NCBI GenBank assembly: GCA_964648005.1
Contig: CAZYKR010000070.1
Coordinates: forward strand, 1 to 16,823
DNA length: 16,823 nt
Source: JAGQTE01 sp964648005
GTDB taxonomy: Bacteria > Actinomycetota > Acidimicrobiia > Acidimicrobiales > Acidimicrobilacustridaceae
Direction: 5' to 3'
Position numbers and translations under genes: made by a program. How positions within the stretch are numbered: position 1 is the stretch's first letter; every line of letters starts with the position of its first letter. Positions 8,491-15,703 of this stretch are shown here, in pieces. Under the pieces are notes generated by a model. That model saw nothing but the letters and a program-made list of their open reading frames with translations. It was not told where the DNA came from and did no database searches.

Positions 8491-8515
8491 CGGGACGTCC
8501 CGATCCCGACACGGG
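8491..8515. other. palindromes in the YbjN/GH78 divergent intergenic region
   Basis: CGGGACGTCCCG (8491-8502) is a perfect 12-bp palindrome; directly after it CCCG (8505-8508) and CGGG (8512-8515) flank ACA. The pair lies roughly where the -35 region of the YbjN-like promoter would be and upstream of the rhamnosidase gene, so a shared operator is possible. Twelve-base palindromes are expected by chance several times in a window this size and this GC-rich, so support is weak. Confidence 0.25.
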
Positions 8516-8578
8516 CGGGCGCGCGATCGGTGCAGTCGGGGTGCAGGCATGCGGCGCAGTTGCTTGAATGTGGGCACC

Positions 8579-11086
8579 ATGCCTGCGACCGGACCATCGG
8601 AGCTCCCCGTGGCGGGCCCGCTCACCGGACCATGGCGCGCTCGGCTGGTGTGGAGCGCTCCCCCCCCGCTCACGCTCGGGCACGGCGCCCAACCGTCGGT
8701 GCCGGCCGACGCGGCGCGGGGCTGGGTGCTGCTGCGCAAGACCTTCGAGCTCGACGAGGTGCCGCCGACGGCGCCGCTGCGGGCCACCGCCGATGCCCGC
8801 TACCGCCTGTGGTGCAACGGCGCCGAGGTGTCGAGTGGACCCGGCCGGTCCGACCCGCGCCAGTTGCTCGTCGACCACACCGATCTGGCGCCCCACGTGC
8901 AGGCCGGCACGAACGTGCTCGCCATCTGCGCCCGCGCCTACGGCCTGGCGACGCCGTGGTGGCAGCCCGCGCCGGCGACCTACGGCCTCGGTGGCGGGAT
9001 GGTCGTGCTCGAGGTGGACCTCGGCGGAGAGGTGCTGGGCACCGACGCCACGTGGCGCTGCACGGCCTCCGCAGCGTGGGAGGAGCTCGAGCCGGTGGGC
9101 GTCACCGGCATCGCCCCCGAGTCGGTCGACGCCCGACTCCTCCCGCCGGACTGGCGCGACGTCGGCTTCGACGACTCCAGCTGGCAACCGGCCACCGAGC
9201 TCGAGCCCCGACACCTCGGCTGGGACGGCCGGATGCGACCGCCGGTGACGCCGTACGGGGCGTTGCGTCTGGCATCGGTCCCGCAGGTCGTGACCGACGG
9301 CCCGGTCGCCGGCGTGGTCGGTGCCGCCGTCGCACGCACGTCACCGACGCTCGACGATCCGGTCGACCAGGTGGGCGCCGACCTCGTCGCCGCCGACAAG
9401 GTCGCCCGCCTGCCGCGACGCGAGCTGCCGTTCACCGTGGAGCTCACGCCGGCCTACGACGCCGGGATGCTCGTGCTGGACCTCGGCGAGCAGACCGCCG
9501 GCACGGTGCAGCTGTCGGTGACCGCTCCCGCGGGCACCCGCATCGATGCCAAGGCGGCCGAGGCGCTCGACGCCGACGGCCACCTCGACGCCGGACCCCA
9601 ACACGCCGGCTTCCGCTACGTCACCCGAGGCCACGACGATCACCACGAGACCTTCGACAACCTGGGGCTGCGCTACCTCGGGCTGTCGCTGCGTGGCGAG
9701 GGCACGGTGACCGTGGATGCCGTGCAGGTGCGCGAACGGCGGGCGCCCCGTCCCTCCGGACCGTCGTTCCGTTGCGACGACGAGGCCATCAACCAGATCT
9801 GGGCCGCCGGGCGTCGCACGGTCGACCTGTGCGCCCAGGACGCCTACCTGGACTGCCCGTCGCGCGAGCAGCGGGCCTGGACCGGCGACGCCGTCGTGCA
9901 CCTGCTCGTCGACCTCACCACCAACGCCGATTGGACCCTGGCGCATCGCAACGTGGCGTTGGCCGCGGCGGCACGCCCGGACGGGATGCTGCCGATGGCC
10001 GCCGCCGGAGACCTCGCCGCCGCCGACACGGCCTACATCCCGGACTGGTCGCTGCACTGGATCCATGCCGCCGCCAACCTCGTCCGCTACACCGGCGACG
10101 TCGACCTGGCGCGCCGCTTGCTCCCCGTGGCCGAACGCATCCTGCACTGGTTCGGTGACTACGAGGGCCCGGACGGGCTGCTGCACGACGTGACCGGCTG
10201 GATCCTCATCGACTGGAGCGCCGTGTCGACGGCGGGCTCGTCGGGCGCCCTCAACGCCCTGTACGGGCGGGCGCTGCGCGACGTGCGCCAGCTCGCCGAG
10301 CTGCTCGGCGACAAGGGTCGCGCCGAGTGGGCAGCCCAGCGGTGGGTCCGGCTGCGCAAGGCGTTCCAAGTCTTCTTCGACCCCGAGCGCGGCCTGTACG
10401 TCGACCACATCGTCGACGGCGTGCGCCAGGCGCCGGTCAGCCAGCACACCAATGCCGCCGCCATCGTCGCCCGTCTGACACGTGGCGTGCGCGACGACGA
10501 GCTGATCGAGCGCATCTGCGCGTCGGACCGACTGGTGCACGCCTCGTGGCTCGTGCCCGGCGAGGAGGCGCTGCCGGGCCGCGTCGGCGACATGTACGCG
10601 GGATCGCTGTACCTCGTCAACGGTCCGCCCGACCCGTGGTGGGACGTGGAGCACCAGATCGTGGCGGCCCAGCCGTTCTTCCGGTACGTCGTGCACGATG
10701 CGGTGGCGCAGGCGGACCGGGCGGACCTGCTGCCCGAGCTCATCCGCGACTGGGCGCCGCTCCTGGAGCGGTCGGCGACCACGCTGTCGGAGGTGTGGTT
10801 CGGGGGGAGCCACTGCCACGGCTGGAGTGCCACGCCTACCCGGGACCTCATGCAGTACACGCTCGGCGTGACGCCGGCGGTGCCCGGGTTCGCCCGGGCG
10901 CGCATCGCGCCGACGCTCGGCGACCTGGCGTATGCCCATGGCACGGTCCCGACGCCGTCGGGGCTGGTGACGGTGCAGGCGGCGTCGGACAAGCTCGAGA
11001 TCGACACGCCCATCGAGGCGGACGTGGTGTTCGGTGGCATCGACACCCGCATCGAGCCCGGCCATCACGTGCTCACGCCCCGCTGA
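8579..11086 (+). CDS. GH78-family alpha-L-rhamnosidase
   Basis: An 835-residue glycoside hydrolase that would release terminal alpha-L-rhamnose with inversion. The N-terminal half (1-330) contains beta-sandwich domains, including RYRLWCNGAEVSSGP near 75-90 and DPRQLLVDHTDL, typical of bacterial GH78. The (alpha/alpha)6 catalytic barrel follows from about 395. The active-site signature DCPSREQRAWTGDA has D425, E430 (general acid position), W434 and D437, with the same D+5E, +9W, +12D spacing as Bacillus RhaB. The second catalytic glutamate is E738 in LSEVW, followed by SHCHGWSATP, as in the family. A small C-terminal beta-domain (about 755-835) closes the protein. No signal peptide is present, so the enzyme is probably cytoplasmic. 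ATG 8579 is the start best fitting the family; an in-frame ATG lies 30 bases upstream at 8549. No rhamnose transport or catabolism genes are adjacent. Confidence 0.9.
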   Translation: MPATGPSELPVAGPLTGPWRARLVWSAPPPLTLGHGAQPSVPADAARGWVLLRKTFELDEVPPTAPLRATADARYRLWCNGAEVSSGPGRSDPRQLLVDHTDLAPHVQAGTNVLAICARAYGLATPWWQPAPATYGLGGGMVVLEVDLGGEVLGTDATWRCTASAAWEELEPVGVTGIAPESVDARLLPPDWRDVGFDDSSWQPATELEPRHLGWDGRMRPPVTPYGALRLASVPQVVTDGPVAGVVGAAVARTSPTLDDPVDQVGADLVAADKVARLPRRELPFTVELTPAYDAGMLVLDLGEQTAGTVQLSVTAPAGTRIDAKAAEALDADGHLDAGPQHAGFRYVTRGHDDHHETFDNLGLRYLGLSLRGEGTVTVDAVQVRERRAPRPSGPSFRCDDEAINQIWAAGRRTVDLCAQDAYLDCPSREQRAWTGDAVVHLLVDLTTNADWTLAHRNVALAAAARPDGMLPMAAAGDLAAADTAYIPDWSLHWIHAAANLVRYTGDVDLARRLLPVAERILHWFGDYEGPDGLLHDVTGWILIDWSAVSTAGSSGALNALYGRALRDVRQLAELLGDKGRAEWAAQRWVRLRKAFQVFFDPERGLYVDHIVDGVRQAPVSQHTNAAAIVARLTRGVRDDELIERICASDRLVHASWLVPGEEALPGRVGDMYAGSLYLVNGPPDPWWDVEHQIVAAQPFFRYVVHDAVAQADRADLLPELIRDWAPLLERSATTLSEVWFGGSHCHGWSATPTRDLMQYTLGVTPAVPGFARARIAPTLGDLAYAHGTVPTPSGLVTVQAASDKLEIDTPIEADVVFGGIDTRIEPGHHVLTPR

Positions 11087-11103
11087 GCTCGGGGACGCGT
11101 CCC
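11078..11103. terminator. possible bidirectional terminator between rhamnosidase and diguanylate cyclase genes
   Basis: CCCCG (11078-11082) and CGGGG (11090-11094) form a stem over the TGA stop of the rhamnosidase gene. Overlapping it is a perfect palindrome GGGACGCGTCCC (11092-11103). The two structures compete. They lie in the 29-bp gap between convergent genes, where a shared terminator would be useful, but there is no T-run. Confidence 0.3.
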
Positions 11104-11115
11104 GCCGGACCGGGA

Positions 11116-13284
11116 TCAGCTGCGTCGCCAGCAACCGCCGCCGGCGGCTTTGGCGGCATACATCGCCCGGTCGGCGGCAACGACGAGGTGGTCGACGTCC
11201 AAGTCGCGGTCGACCCCATGCTCCCCGTCGTCGTCATGCCCATGGCGCCCATCGCGCCCGCCGGACCCGTCGTCGCGACGGCCCACGGCCAGCGCGATGC
11301 CGATCGAGACGCCCGTGCGGATGATGCGCCCGTCGACCTCGACCGGGGCACCGATGGCGTCGATCAGCCGGCGCGCCACCTGGTCGAGTCCGTCGTCGTC
11401 GCCGATGCCCTCGACCAGCACGGCGAACTCGTCGCCCCCGAGGCGCGCCGCCGTGTCCGCCCCGCGCAGGGATGCGCTGATCCGGTCGGCGATCACCACC
11501 AGCACGGCATCGCCGACGTGGTGACCCAGGCTGTCGTTCACCGGCTTGAAGTCGTCGAGGTCGAGGTACAGCAACGCCACCGGCCCGCCGCGACGACGCT
11601 GCCGTGCCAGCGCCTGCTCGATCCGGTCATAGAGCAGGATCCGGTTCGGCAGCCCGGTCAGGTAGTCGTGCGTGGCGAGCTCGCGCATGCGGTGCTCGAC
11701 ATCCTTGAGGTCCGAGATGTCACGGGCCACGATCGCCACGGACTCGAGCGGTGCGCGCTCGTCGCCTTGCGCCAGCACGAGCGCCGAGACCGCGATCTGG
11801 CCGCCGGCGTGATCGCGCAGCACCAGCTCGCCGCGCCAGATGCGGTCGTGCGCCAAGGTGGGGAGCACCGTCGCCTCGAGCACGTCGACGGCGTCGTGGT
11901 CGAGCACGTCGCGCAGGTGCCGCCGGCCGCCCGAGGTCGTCGAGTCGGCGTCGCGCGCACCCTCGTCGGCCGGCCGGACGCCGAGTTGGGCGCGCGCCGC
12001 GTCGTTGACATGGGAGATGACGCCGTCACCGTCGACAATCACGAGATAGTCCGAGCCGGCGTCGAGCACGGCCGCCAAGCGGTCGGCGCGGCGGTCGGCG
12101 GCCACCTCGGCGGAGATGTCGGTGAGCGTGGCGACGAACCCGTCGTGGCGGCCGTCGTCGTCGTAGACCGGCGCCACGCGCAGCTCACCCCAGTGGCGCG
12201 CCGGACCGCCGCCGCCGGTGAGGGGCTCCACCGCCTGCACCCGCATGACGAACGGCCGGCCGACGCGCACAGCCTGCGCCGAACGACGGACGAGCTCGTC
12301 GACGTGCTCGGGGACGAGGATCGACTGCCAGCTCGTCTGGCGCAGGCGGGTCGCCGGGTCGTCGAGGATCTCGGCCCAGCGGCCGTTGGCGTAGGTGACG
12401 TTGCCGACACGATCGGTGCGCAGCACGGCGATCGGACCGGCGTCGGTGACGCTCGAGAAGAGCCGCTGGACCTCCTCCAGCTCCCGTCGACGCTCCTGGT
12501 CGTCGGTGACGTCCACGGACACGCCGGCAAAGCCGATGCAGGTCCCGTCGGCGGCGTGCAACGGCCGAGCGTCGTGCCGCATCCACCGCCACGTGTCGTC
12601 GGCTCGGCGAGACCGGGCGGTGAAGGTCCACGGCTGGTGGGCGTCGATCGCCCGTCGCACCTCGGCGCGCACCGGGTCGACGTCGTCGTGATCGATGTAC
12701 TCGAACAGGGCGCGCCGCAGCTCGCCCGAGCTCGGCGGCAGGCCGAGGAACTCGAACGTGGTGCGGTTGCCGACGCGCGGGATGCCACGCTCGTCGGCCA
12801 GCCACAGCATCACCGGCGGCTCGTGCGCCAGTCGGGCGGTCGCCGTCTCCTCGGCGCCGGGGCGGCTGAAGCTGAAGATCTGTGAGATGAGGTACTCGGG
12901 CCCGCCGGCTGGGCCGTAGACCGGCGTGACGTAGGCGCGCACCCACAGGTCACCGCCGCCGGGGGCGACGCATCGCACGTCGCACTCGAAGCTGTTGCGC
13001 GTGCCGTCCCACAGGTCGCCGACCATGCGGCGGACGCCCGGTACGTCGTCGGCGCGCAGGTGCTCCTCGAACACACGGCCCCGCACCGACGCCGCATCGC
13101 TGCCCAGCAGGTCGGCGAGGACCGGGTTCGCGTGCAGCAGCTCGCCGCGCACCGACCAGACGCCCACGCCGATCGGCGCCGCGTCGAAGACGGCGGCAAT
13201 TCTGCTGATGTGACATGCCACACCCTGCGGACTCCCTTCGCCCGCAGACACACGCGCGCTCCACAGGCGAGGTTCATCCCCCAC
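11116..13284 (-). CDS. multi-PAS GGDEF diguanylate cyclase
   Basis: A 722-residue signalling enzyme that would make cyclic di-GMP from two GTP. Four PAS-type sensor domains follow one another at about 28-140, 152-262, 272-394 and 402-525; the N-D/A-x-x-A style 'ANPVL', 'YANGRW' and 'HVNDAA' turns and 'V-D-V-T/DIS' ends are visible. The GGDEF domain spans about 530-718: HDYLTGLPNR (539-548), LDLDDFKPVND (575-584), and GGDEF (616-620). An intact product-inhibition I-site RGAD (607-610) lies five residues before GGDEF. No EAL domain, signal peptide or transmembrane helix is seen, so it is cytoplasmic. An odd His/Asp/Gly-rich insert (about 669-697) interrupts the domain before LVVAADRAMYAAK. The GTG at 13284 is chosen: AGGGA lies 8 bases upstream and a TTGACA-17-GACGAT promoter lies just before it. 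ATG 13335 would sit inside the -10 box; GTG 13221 (GGGAG 10 bases upstream) is the alternative. Confidence 0.92.
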   Translation of the reverse strand: MGDEPRLWSARVSAGEGSPQGVACHISRIAAVFDAAPIGVGVWSVRGELLHANPVLADLLGSDAASVRGRVFEEHLRADDVPGVRRMVGDLWDGTRNSFECDVRCVAPGGGDLWVRAYVTPVYGPAGGPEYLISQIFSFSRPGAEETATARLAHEPPVMLWLADERGIPRVGNRTTFEFLGLPPSSGELRRALFEYIDHDDVDPVRAEVRRAIDAHQPWTFTARSRRADDTWRWMRHDARPLHAADGTCIGFAGVSVDVTDDQERRRELEEVQRLFSSVTDAGPIAVLRTDRVGNVTYANGRWAEILDDPATRLRQTSWQSILVPEHVDELVRRSAQAVRVGRPFVMRVQAVEPLTGGGGPARHWGELRVAPVYDDDGRHDGFVATLTDISAEVAADRRADRLAAVLDAGSDYLVIVDGDGVISHVNDAARAQLGVRPADEGARDADSTTSGGRRHLRDVLDHDAVDVLEATVLPTLAHDRIWRGELVLRDHAGGQIAVSALVLAQGDERAPLESVAIVARDISDLKDVEHRMRELATHDYLTGLPNRILLYDRIEQALARQRRRGGPVALLYLDLDDFKPVNDSLGHHVGDAVLVVIADRISASLRGADTAARLGGDEFAVLVEGIGDDDGLDQVARRLIDAIGAPVEVDGRIIRTGVSIGIALAVGRRDDGSGGRDGRHGHDDDGEHGVDRDLDVDHLVVAADRAMYAAKAAGGGCWRRS

Positions 13285-13333
13285 GGTGCTTGTCCCTACT
13301 CCTAGCCGCAACCAGCCGCGGCAACCCGGGGAC

Positions 13334-13362
13334 ATCGTCCGTCGCTGTCGGAGAGCTGTCAA
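13334..13362 (-). promoter_or_regulatory. sigma70-type promoter of the diguanylate cyclase gene
   Basis: A perfect TTGACA (13362-13357) is followed by exactly 17 bases and GACGAT (13339-13334), a weak -10. Transcription would begin near 13327 and give a leader of about 43 bases to the GTG at 13284, which carries its own ribosome binding site. The weak -10 leaves room for an activator. Confidence 0.5.
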
Positions 13363-13395
13363 GCGACCGCCCTCGGTGAGTTGTCGGTGATCAGA

Positions 13396-13671
13396 TCACG
13401 CAGAGGCGATGATCAACGCCACCGCGCCGGCGATCAGCAGGGCGACGACCACGATCACGATCACCCAATTGACCGCACCCTTGCGGGCCGACGACATGCC
13501 GAAATTCACCACGTCCTCGCGGCTGCGCTTGAGCCGGTAGGCGTCGTCTTCGGGGGTGCCGACCTTGGGCAGCGGCGCCGGCTTGGTGTGCTCGCGCCGC
13601 TTCTCGACCTGGGCGCGGTGCTTCGCCCGGGCCTGCGCCTGCTGGCGCTTCTTCTTCTTGGAGGTCGCCAC
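13396..13671 (-). CDS. small single-pass membrane protein with basic N-terminus
   Basis: A 91-residue protein. It begins VATSKKKKRQQAQARAKHRA, a highly basic helix (residues 4-35), then a short proline linker (31-40), an amphipathic region (41-65) and one transmembrane helix at about 67-89 ending at the C-terminus. Tail-anchored topology with the basic part in the cytoplasm is likely. Such proteins are common beside actinobacterial genes as unnamed hypotheticals; no function can be given. The GTG at 13671 is chosen because residues further upstream (SGYRSGGGRRVGSPA) look non-coding and no better start exists; the ribosome binding site is weak. It lies 111 bp upstream of the diguanylate cyclase start on the same strand, which has its own promoter. 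Confidence 0.7.
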   Translation of the reverse strand: MATSKKKKRQQAQARAKHRAQVEKRREHTKPAPLPKVGTPEDDAYRLKRSREDVVNFGMSSARKGAVNWVIVIVVVALLIAGAVALIIASA

Positions 13672-13749
13672 GGCGGGCGAGCCTACCCGTCGGCCGCCGC
13701 CAGACCGGTACCCCGACAAGCCACGTCGGCATCACGCGGCACGCTCGGC

Positions 13750-13770
13750 ACCGAATCGGTACCGAATCGG
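13750..13770. promoter_or_regulatory. 20-bp dyad / tandem ACCGAATCGG repeat, candidate operator
   Basis: Two copies of ACCGAATCGG stand head to tail at 13750-13759 and 13761-13770. Read as a dyad, CCGAATCGGT (13751-13760) and ACCGAATCGG (13761-13770) are inverted copies with 9 of 10 pairs matching, centred on GGTACC. It lies in the 161-bp region between the divergent small membrane gene and thioesterase-like gene, 62 bases before the latter's ATG. The arrangement resembles a dimeric repressor site (TetR type). The rest of this intergenic region shows only GGGAG, 10 bases before the ATG. Confidence 0.45.
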
Positions 13771-13832
13771 AGCCGACGCCGCGGCACGGTGCGGACGGCG
13801 GCGGGACGCGGCGTCGTGGGAGACTGCGCGCC

Positions 13833-14573
13833 ATGTCCGACACGGTGACGATCGACTCCCGGTACTGCGGCCCACCGACCTCCGGCAACGGCGGCTACAC
13901 GGCCGGAGCACTGGCCCAGGCGATGGGCATCGGCACCGGCGACGCCGTCGAGATCCGTCTACGGGTGCCGCCGCCCCTCGAGGTCGCCCTCACCGTCGAG
14001 CGCGACGGCGACGTCACCCGCCTCGTCGACCGCACCGGCACCGAACCGGTCGTCGTCGCCGAGGGACGCCGGGTGGACGCCGTCGAACTCGATCCGCCGG
14101 TCCCCGCAACCCTGCTCGAAGCGTGCAACGCCACGACGCCGTTCGACGCCGACCAACACCCGTTCCCCACCTGCTTCGCCTGCGGACCCGGGCGTGAGCC
14201 CGGCGACGGTCTTCGCCTGTTCGCGGGGACGGTGGCCGACCGCGACGACATCTTCGCCACGGTCTGGACGCCCGACGCATCGCTGGCCGGACCCGACGGC
14301 ACCGTGCGCCCCGAGATCGTCTACGCCGCGCTCGACTGCCCCGGCGGTCAGGCCGTGTCGGTGTTCGGCGCCGACGAGACCGCCGTGCTGCTGGGCACGA
14401 TCACGGCATCGCATGTCGGCACCGTCCAGGTCGGCCAGCAGTACGTCCTGACCAGCTGGCGCATCGCCAGCGAGGGACGCAAGCACATCACCGGCGTCGT
14501 GCTCACCGATGCTGACGGCCGGGAGCTGGGCCGCAGCCGCGCCGTGTGGATCGCCGTGCCGGCAACCTCCTGA
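13833..14573 (+). CDS. hotdog-fold thioesterase-like protein
   Basis: A 246-residue cytoplasmic protein resembling actinobacterial thioesterase-family proteins of double-hotdog architecture. Recognisable stretches are YCGPPTSGNGGYTAGALA (11-28), equivalent to the 'NGGY-x-A/AG' helix start of acyl-CoA thioesterases, PTCFACGPGREPGDGLRLF (112-130) and the second-half ALDCPGGQAV (166-175). A conserved-looking C114/C117 pair lies in the middle linker, perhaps structural or metal-binding. The substrate would be an acyl-CoA, but the true reaction for this branch is not established. The start ATG has GGGAG 10 bases upstream and there is no longer alternative that keeps the family N-terminus. It is divergent from the small membrane gene and convergent with the SDR gene. 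A 20-bp dyad upstream suggests local control. Confidence 0.8.
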   Translation: MSDTVTIDSRYCGPPTSGNGGYTAGALAQAMGIGTGDAVEIRLRVPPPLEVALTVERDGDVTRLVDRTGTEPVVVAEGRRVDAVELDPPVPATLLEACNATTPFDADQHPFPTCFACGPGREPGDGLRLFAGTVADRDDIFATVWTPDASLAGPDGTVRPEIVYAALDCPGGQAVSVFGADETAVLLGTITASHVGTVQVGQQYVLTSWRIASEGRKHITGVVLTDADGRELGRSRAVWIAVPATS

Positions 14574-14623
14574 ACGGCAATCGTCGACAGCCCACGACCG
14601 TCGACATCCAGGACCGTCGCCGA

Positions 14624-14672
14624 ATCGACCCGGCAGATTCCGTCAACAACGCACCGAATCTGCCGGCTCGAT
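14624..14672. repeat. 17-bp inverted repeat (one mismatch) with 15-base loop, between convergent genes
   Basis: The left arm ATCGACCCGGCAGATTC (14624-14640) and right arm GAATCTGCCGGCTCGAT (14656-14672) are complementary at 16 of 17 positions, with loop CGTCAACAACGCACC. It lies in the 142-bp gap between the thioesterase-like stop (14573) and the SDR stop (14716). It would fold into a stable hairpin in RNA from either strand and so may act as a bidirectional terminator, although no T-run follows. It could also be a copy of a dispersed palindromic repeat. Confidence 0.6.
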
Positions 14673-14715
14673 CAGCTGCCGGCTCGGGCACCGAGGCGCT
14701 CCGGTCCCGTGTCGT

Positions 14716-15651
14716 TCAGTCCGACGGCGGCGTGCCCGTCCGCCGAGCCTCGCCCTCGGCGATCAGCGCCTCGGTCCGGTCCCACAGCTGGGCTGCGAGC
14801 CGGGGATCCCGGGCCGCATGCGAGGGCTTGTGCGTGGCGCTGCGACCGGGCCACCCGCCGACGACATAGGCGCCGGTCACACTCCGCATCGTTGGTGCCG
14901 ACGCCAGGTACACGATCGGCCGTGAGCCCCACCGCGGCGTGATCATGAACGGACGGCCGACGACCATCGCCGCCCGCTCGAGGCCGTTCGTGTCCTCGGC
15001 GGCGCCGAACCCGGTGCGCACCGCCCCCGGGTGCAGGCAGTTCGACGTGAGCAGGGTCGGGTCATTGCGCCGAGCCAGCTCCAAGGCGAACAGCACGTTG
15101 GCCAGCTTCGACTGCGCGTAGGCGACGGACCCGTTGTAGGCACGGTGCTCGAAGAGCAGATCGTCGAGGCGCAGCTTGCCGGTGCGATGCGCCAGCGATG
15201 CCACGGTGACGACCCGGCTCGGTTCGCCGACCGTGGCGGCCGTCGCCGTCAATCGCTCGAGGAGCAGGTCGGTCAACAGCTGGTGGCCGATGTGGTTCAC
15301 ACCGAGGGTCGCCTCGAACCCCTCCCGGGTCACGGCTCGCCGTGACAGCACGGCGCCGGCGTTGTTGATCAGCACGTCGAGCCGATCGTGGCGGGCGAGC
15401 ACCTCGTCAGCGGCGGCGTGGATGCTGTCGAAGCTCCCAAGGTCGAGCGGGACCAGCTCGACACGTCCGCTCCCCGACCGGCGCTGCACCTCCGCACGTG
15501 CCGGGCCGCCGCGCAGCTCCGAACGCGCCCCCATCACCACGGTCGCCCCCCACGACGCCAGGGTCACGGCGGCCTCCTTGCCGATGCCGCTGTTGGCACC
15601 GGTGATCAGGATCACCCGGTCCTGGAGGTCGACCTGTTCGAGCGCTGGCAT
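14716..15651 (-). CDS. short-chain dehydrogenase/reductase (retinol-dehydrogenase-like SDR)
   Basis: A 311-residue NAD(P)H-dependent oxidoreductase with the Rossmann fold. Visible are the cofactor motif TGANSGIG (17-24), D70 of the LDLGS turn, NNAG (96-99), the catalytic serine S152 in VVTVASLAH, and Y178-x3-K182 in AYAQSKLAN, all in classical spacing. LINNAGAV, GVNHIGHQLLTDLLL (117-131) and SNCLHPGAVRTGF resemble the retinol dehydrogenase/WW-domain oxidoreductase branch, which includes many bacterial enzymes of unknown substrate. GARSELRGG (41-49) after the second strand suggests NADP(H) preference through an arginine. The C-terminal tail is charged. The ATG at 15651 is preceded at 7 bases by TGC-GATACT, an extended -10, consistent with a leaderless transcript. 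It is divergent from rsgA with only 52 bp between the starts. Confidence 0.92.
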   Translation of the reverse strand: MPALEQVDLQDRVILITGANSGIGKEAAVTLASWGATVVMGARSELRGGPARAEVQRRSGSGRVELVPLDLGSFDSIHAAADEVLARHDRLDVLINNAGAVLSRRAVTREGFEATLGVNHIGHQLLTDLLLERLTATAATVGEPSRVVTVASLAHRTGKLRLDDLLFEHRAYNGSVAYAQSKLANVLFALELARRNDPTLLTSNCLHPGAVRTGFGAAEDTNGLERAAMVVGRPFMITPRWGSRPIVYLASAPTMRSVTGAYVVGGWPGRSATHKPSHAARDPRLAAQLWDRTEALIAEGEARRTGTPPSD

Positions 15652-15658
15652 GGCGCGC

Positions 15659-15667
15659 AGTATCGCA
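15659..15667 (-). promoter_or_regulatory. extended -10 box upstream of SDR, leaderless geometry
   Basis: On the minus strand TGC precedes GATACT (15664-15659), five of six matches to TATACT, ending 7 bases before the ATG at 15651. No clear -35 is seen. The plus-strand promoter of rsgA must overlap this 52-bp region but I cannot identify it. Confidence 0.4.
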
Positions 15668-15703
15668 GCCGTCGTGGGCGGTCGCCCGTGCGAACATGGC
15701 GCC

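Noticed and set aside
9341..11134. Long minus-strand open frame opposite the rhamnosidase
   Set aside because: Shadow frame without domain-like composition; the plus strand has GH78 catalytic motifs.
10327..12885. Long plus-strand open frame across the rhamnosidase 3' half and opposite the diguanylate cyclase
   Set aside because: It is out of frame with the rhamnosidase and antisense to a clear PAS-GGDEF protein.
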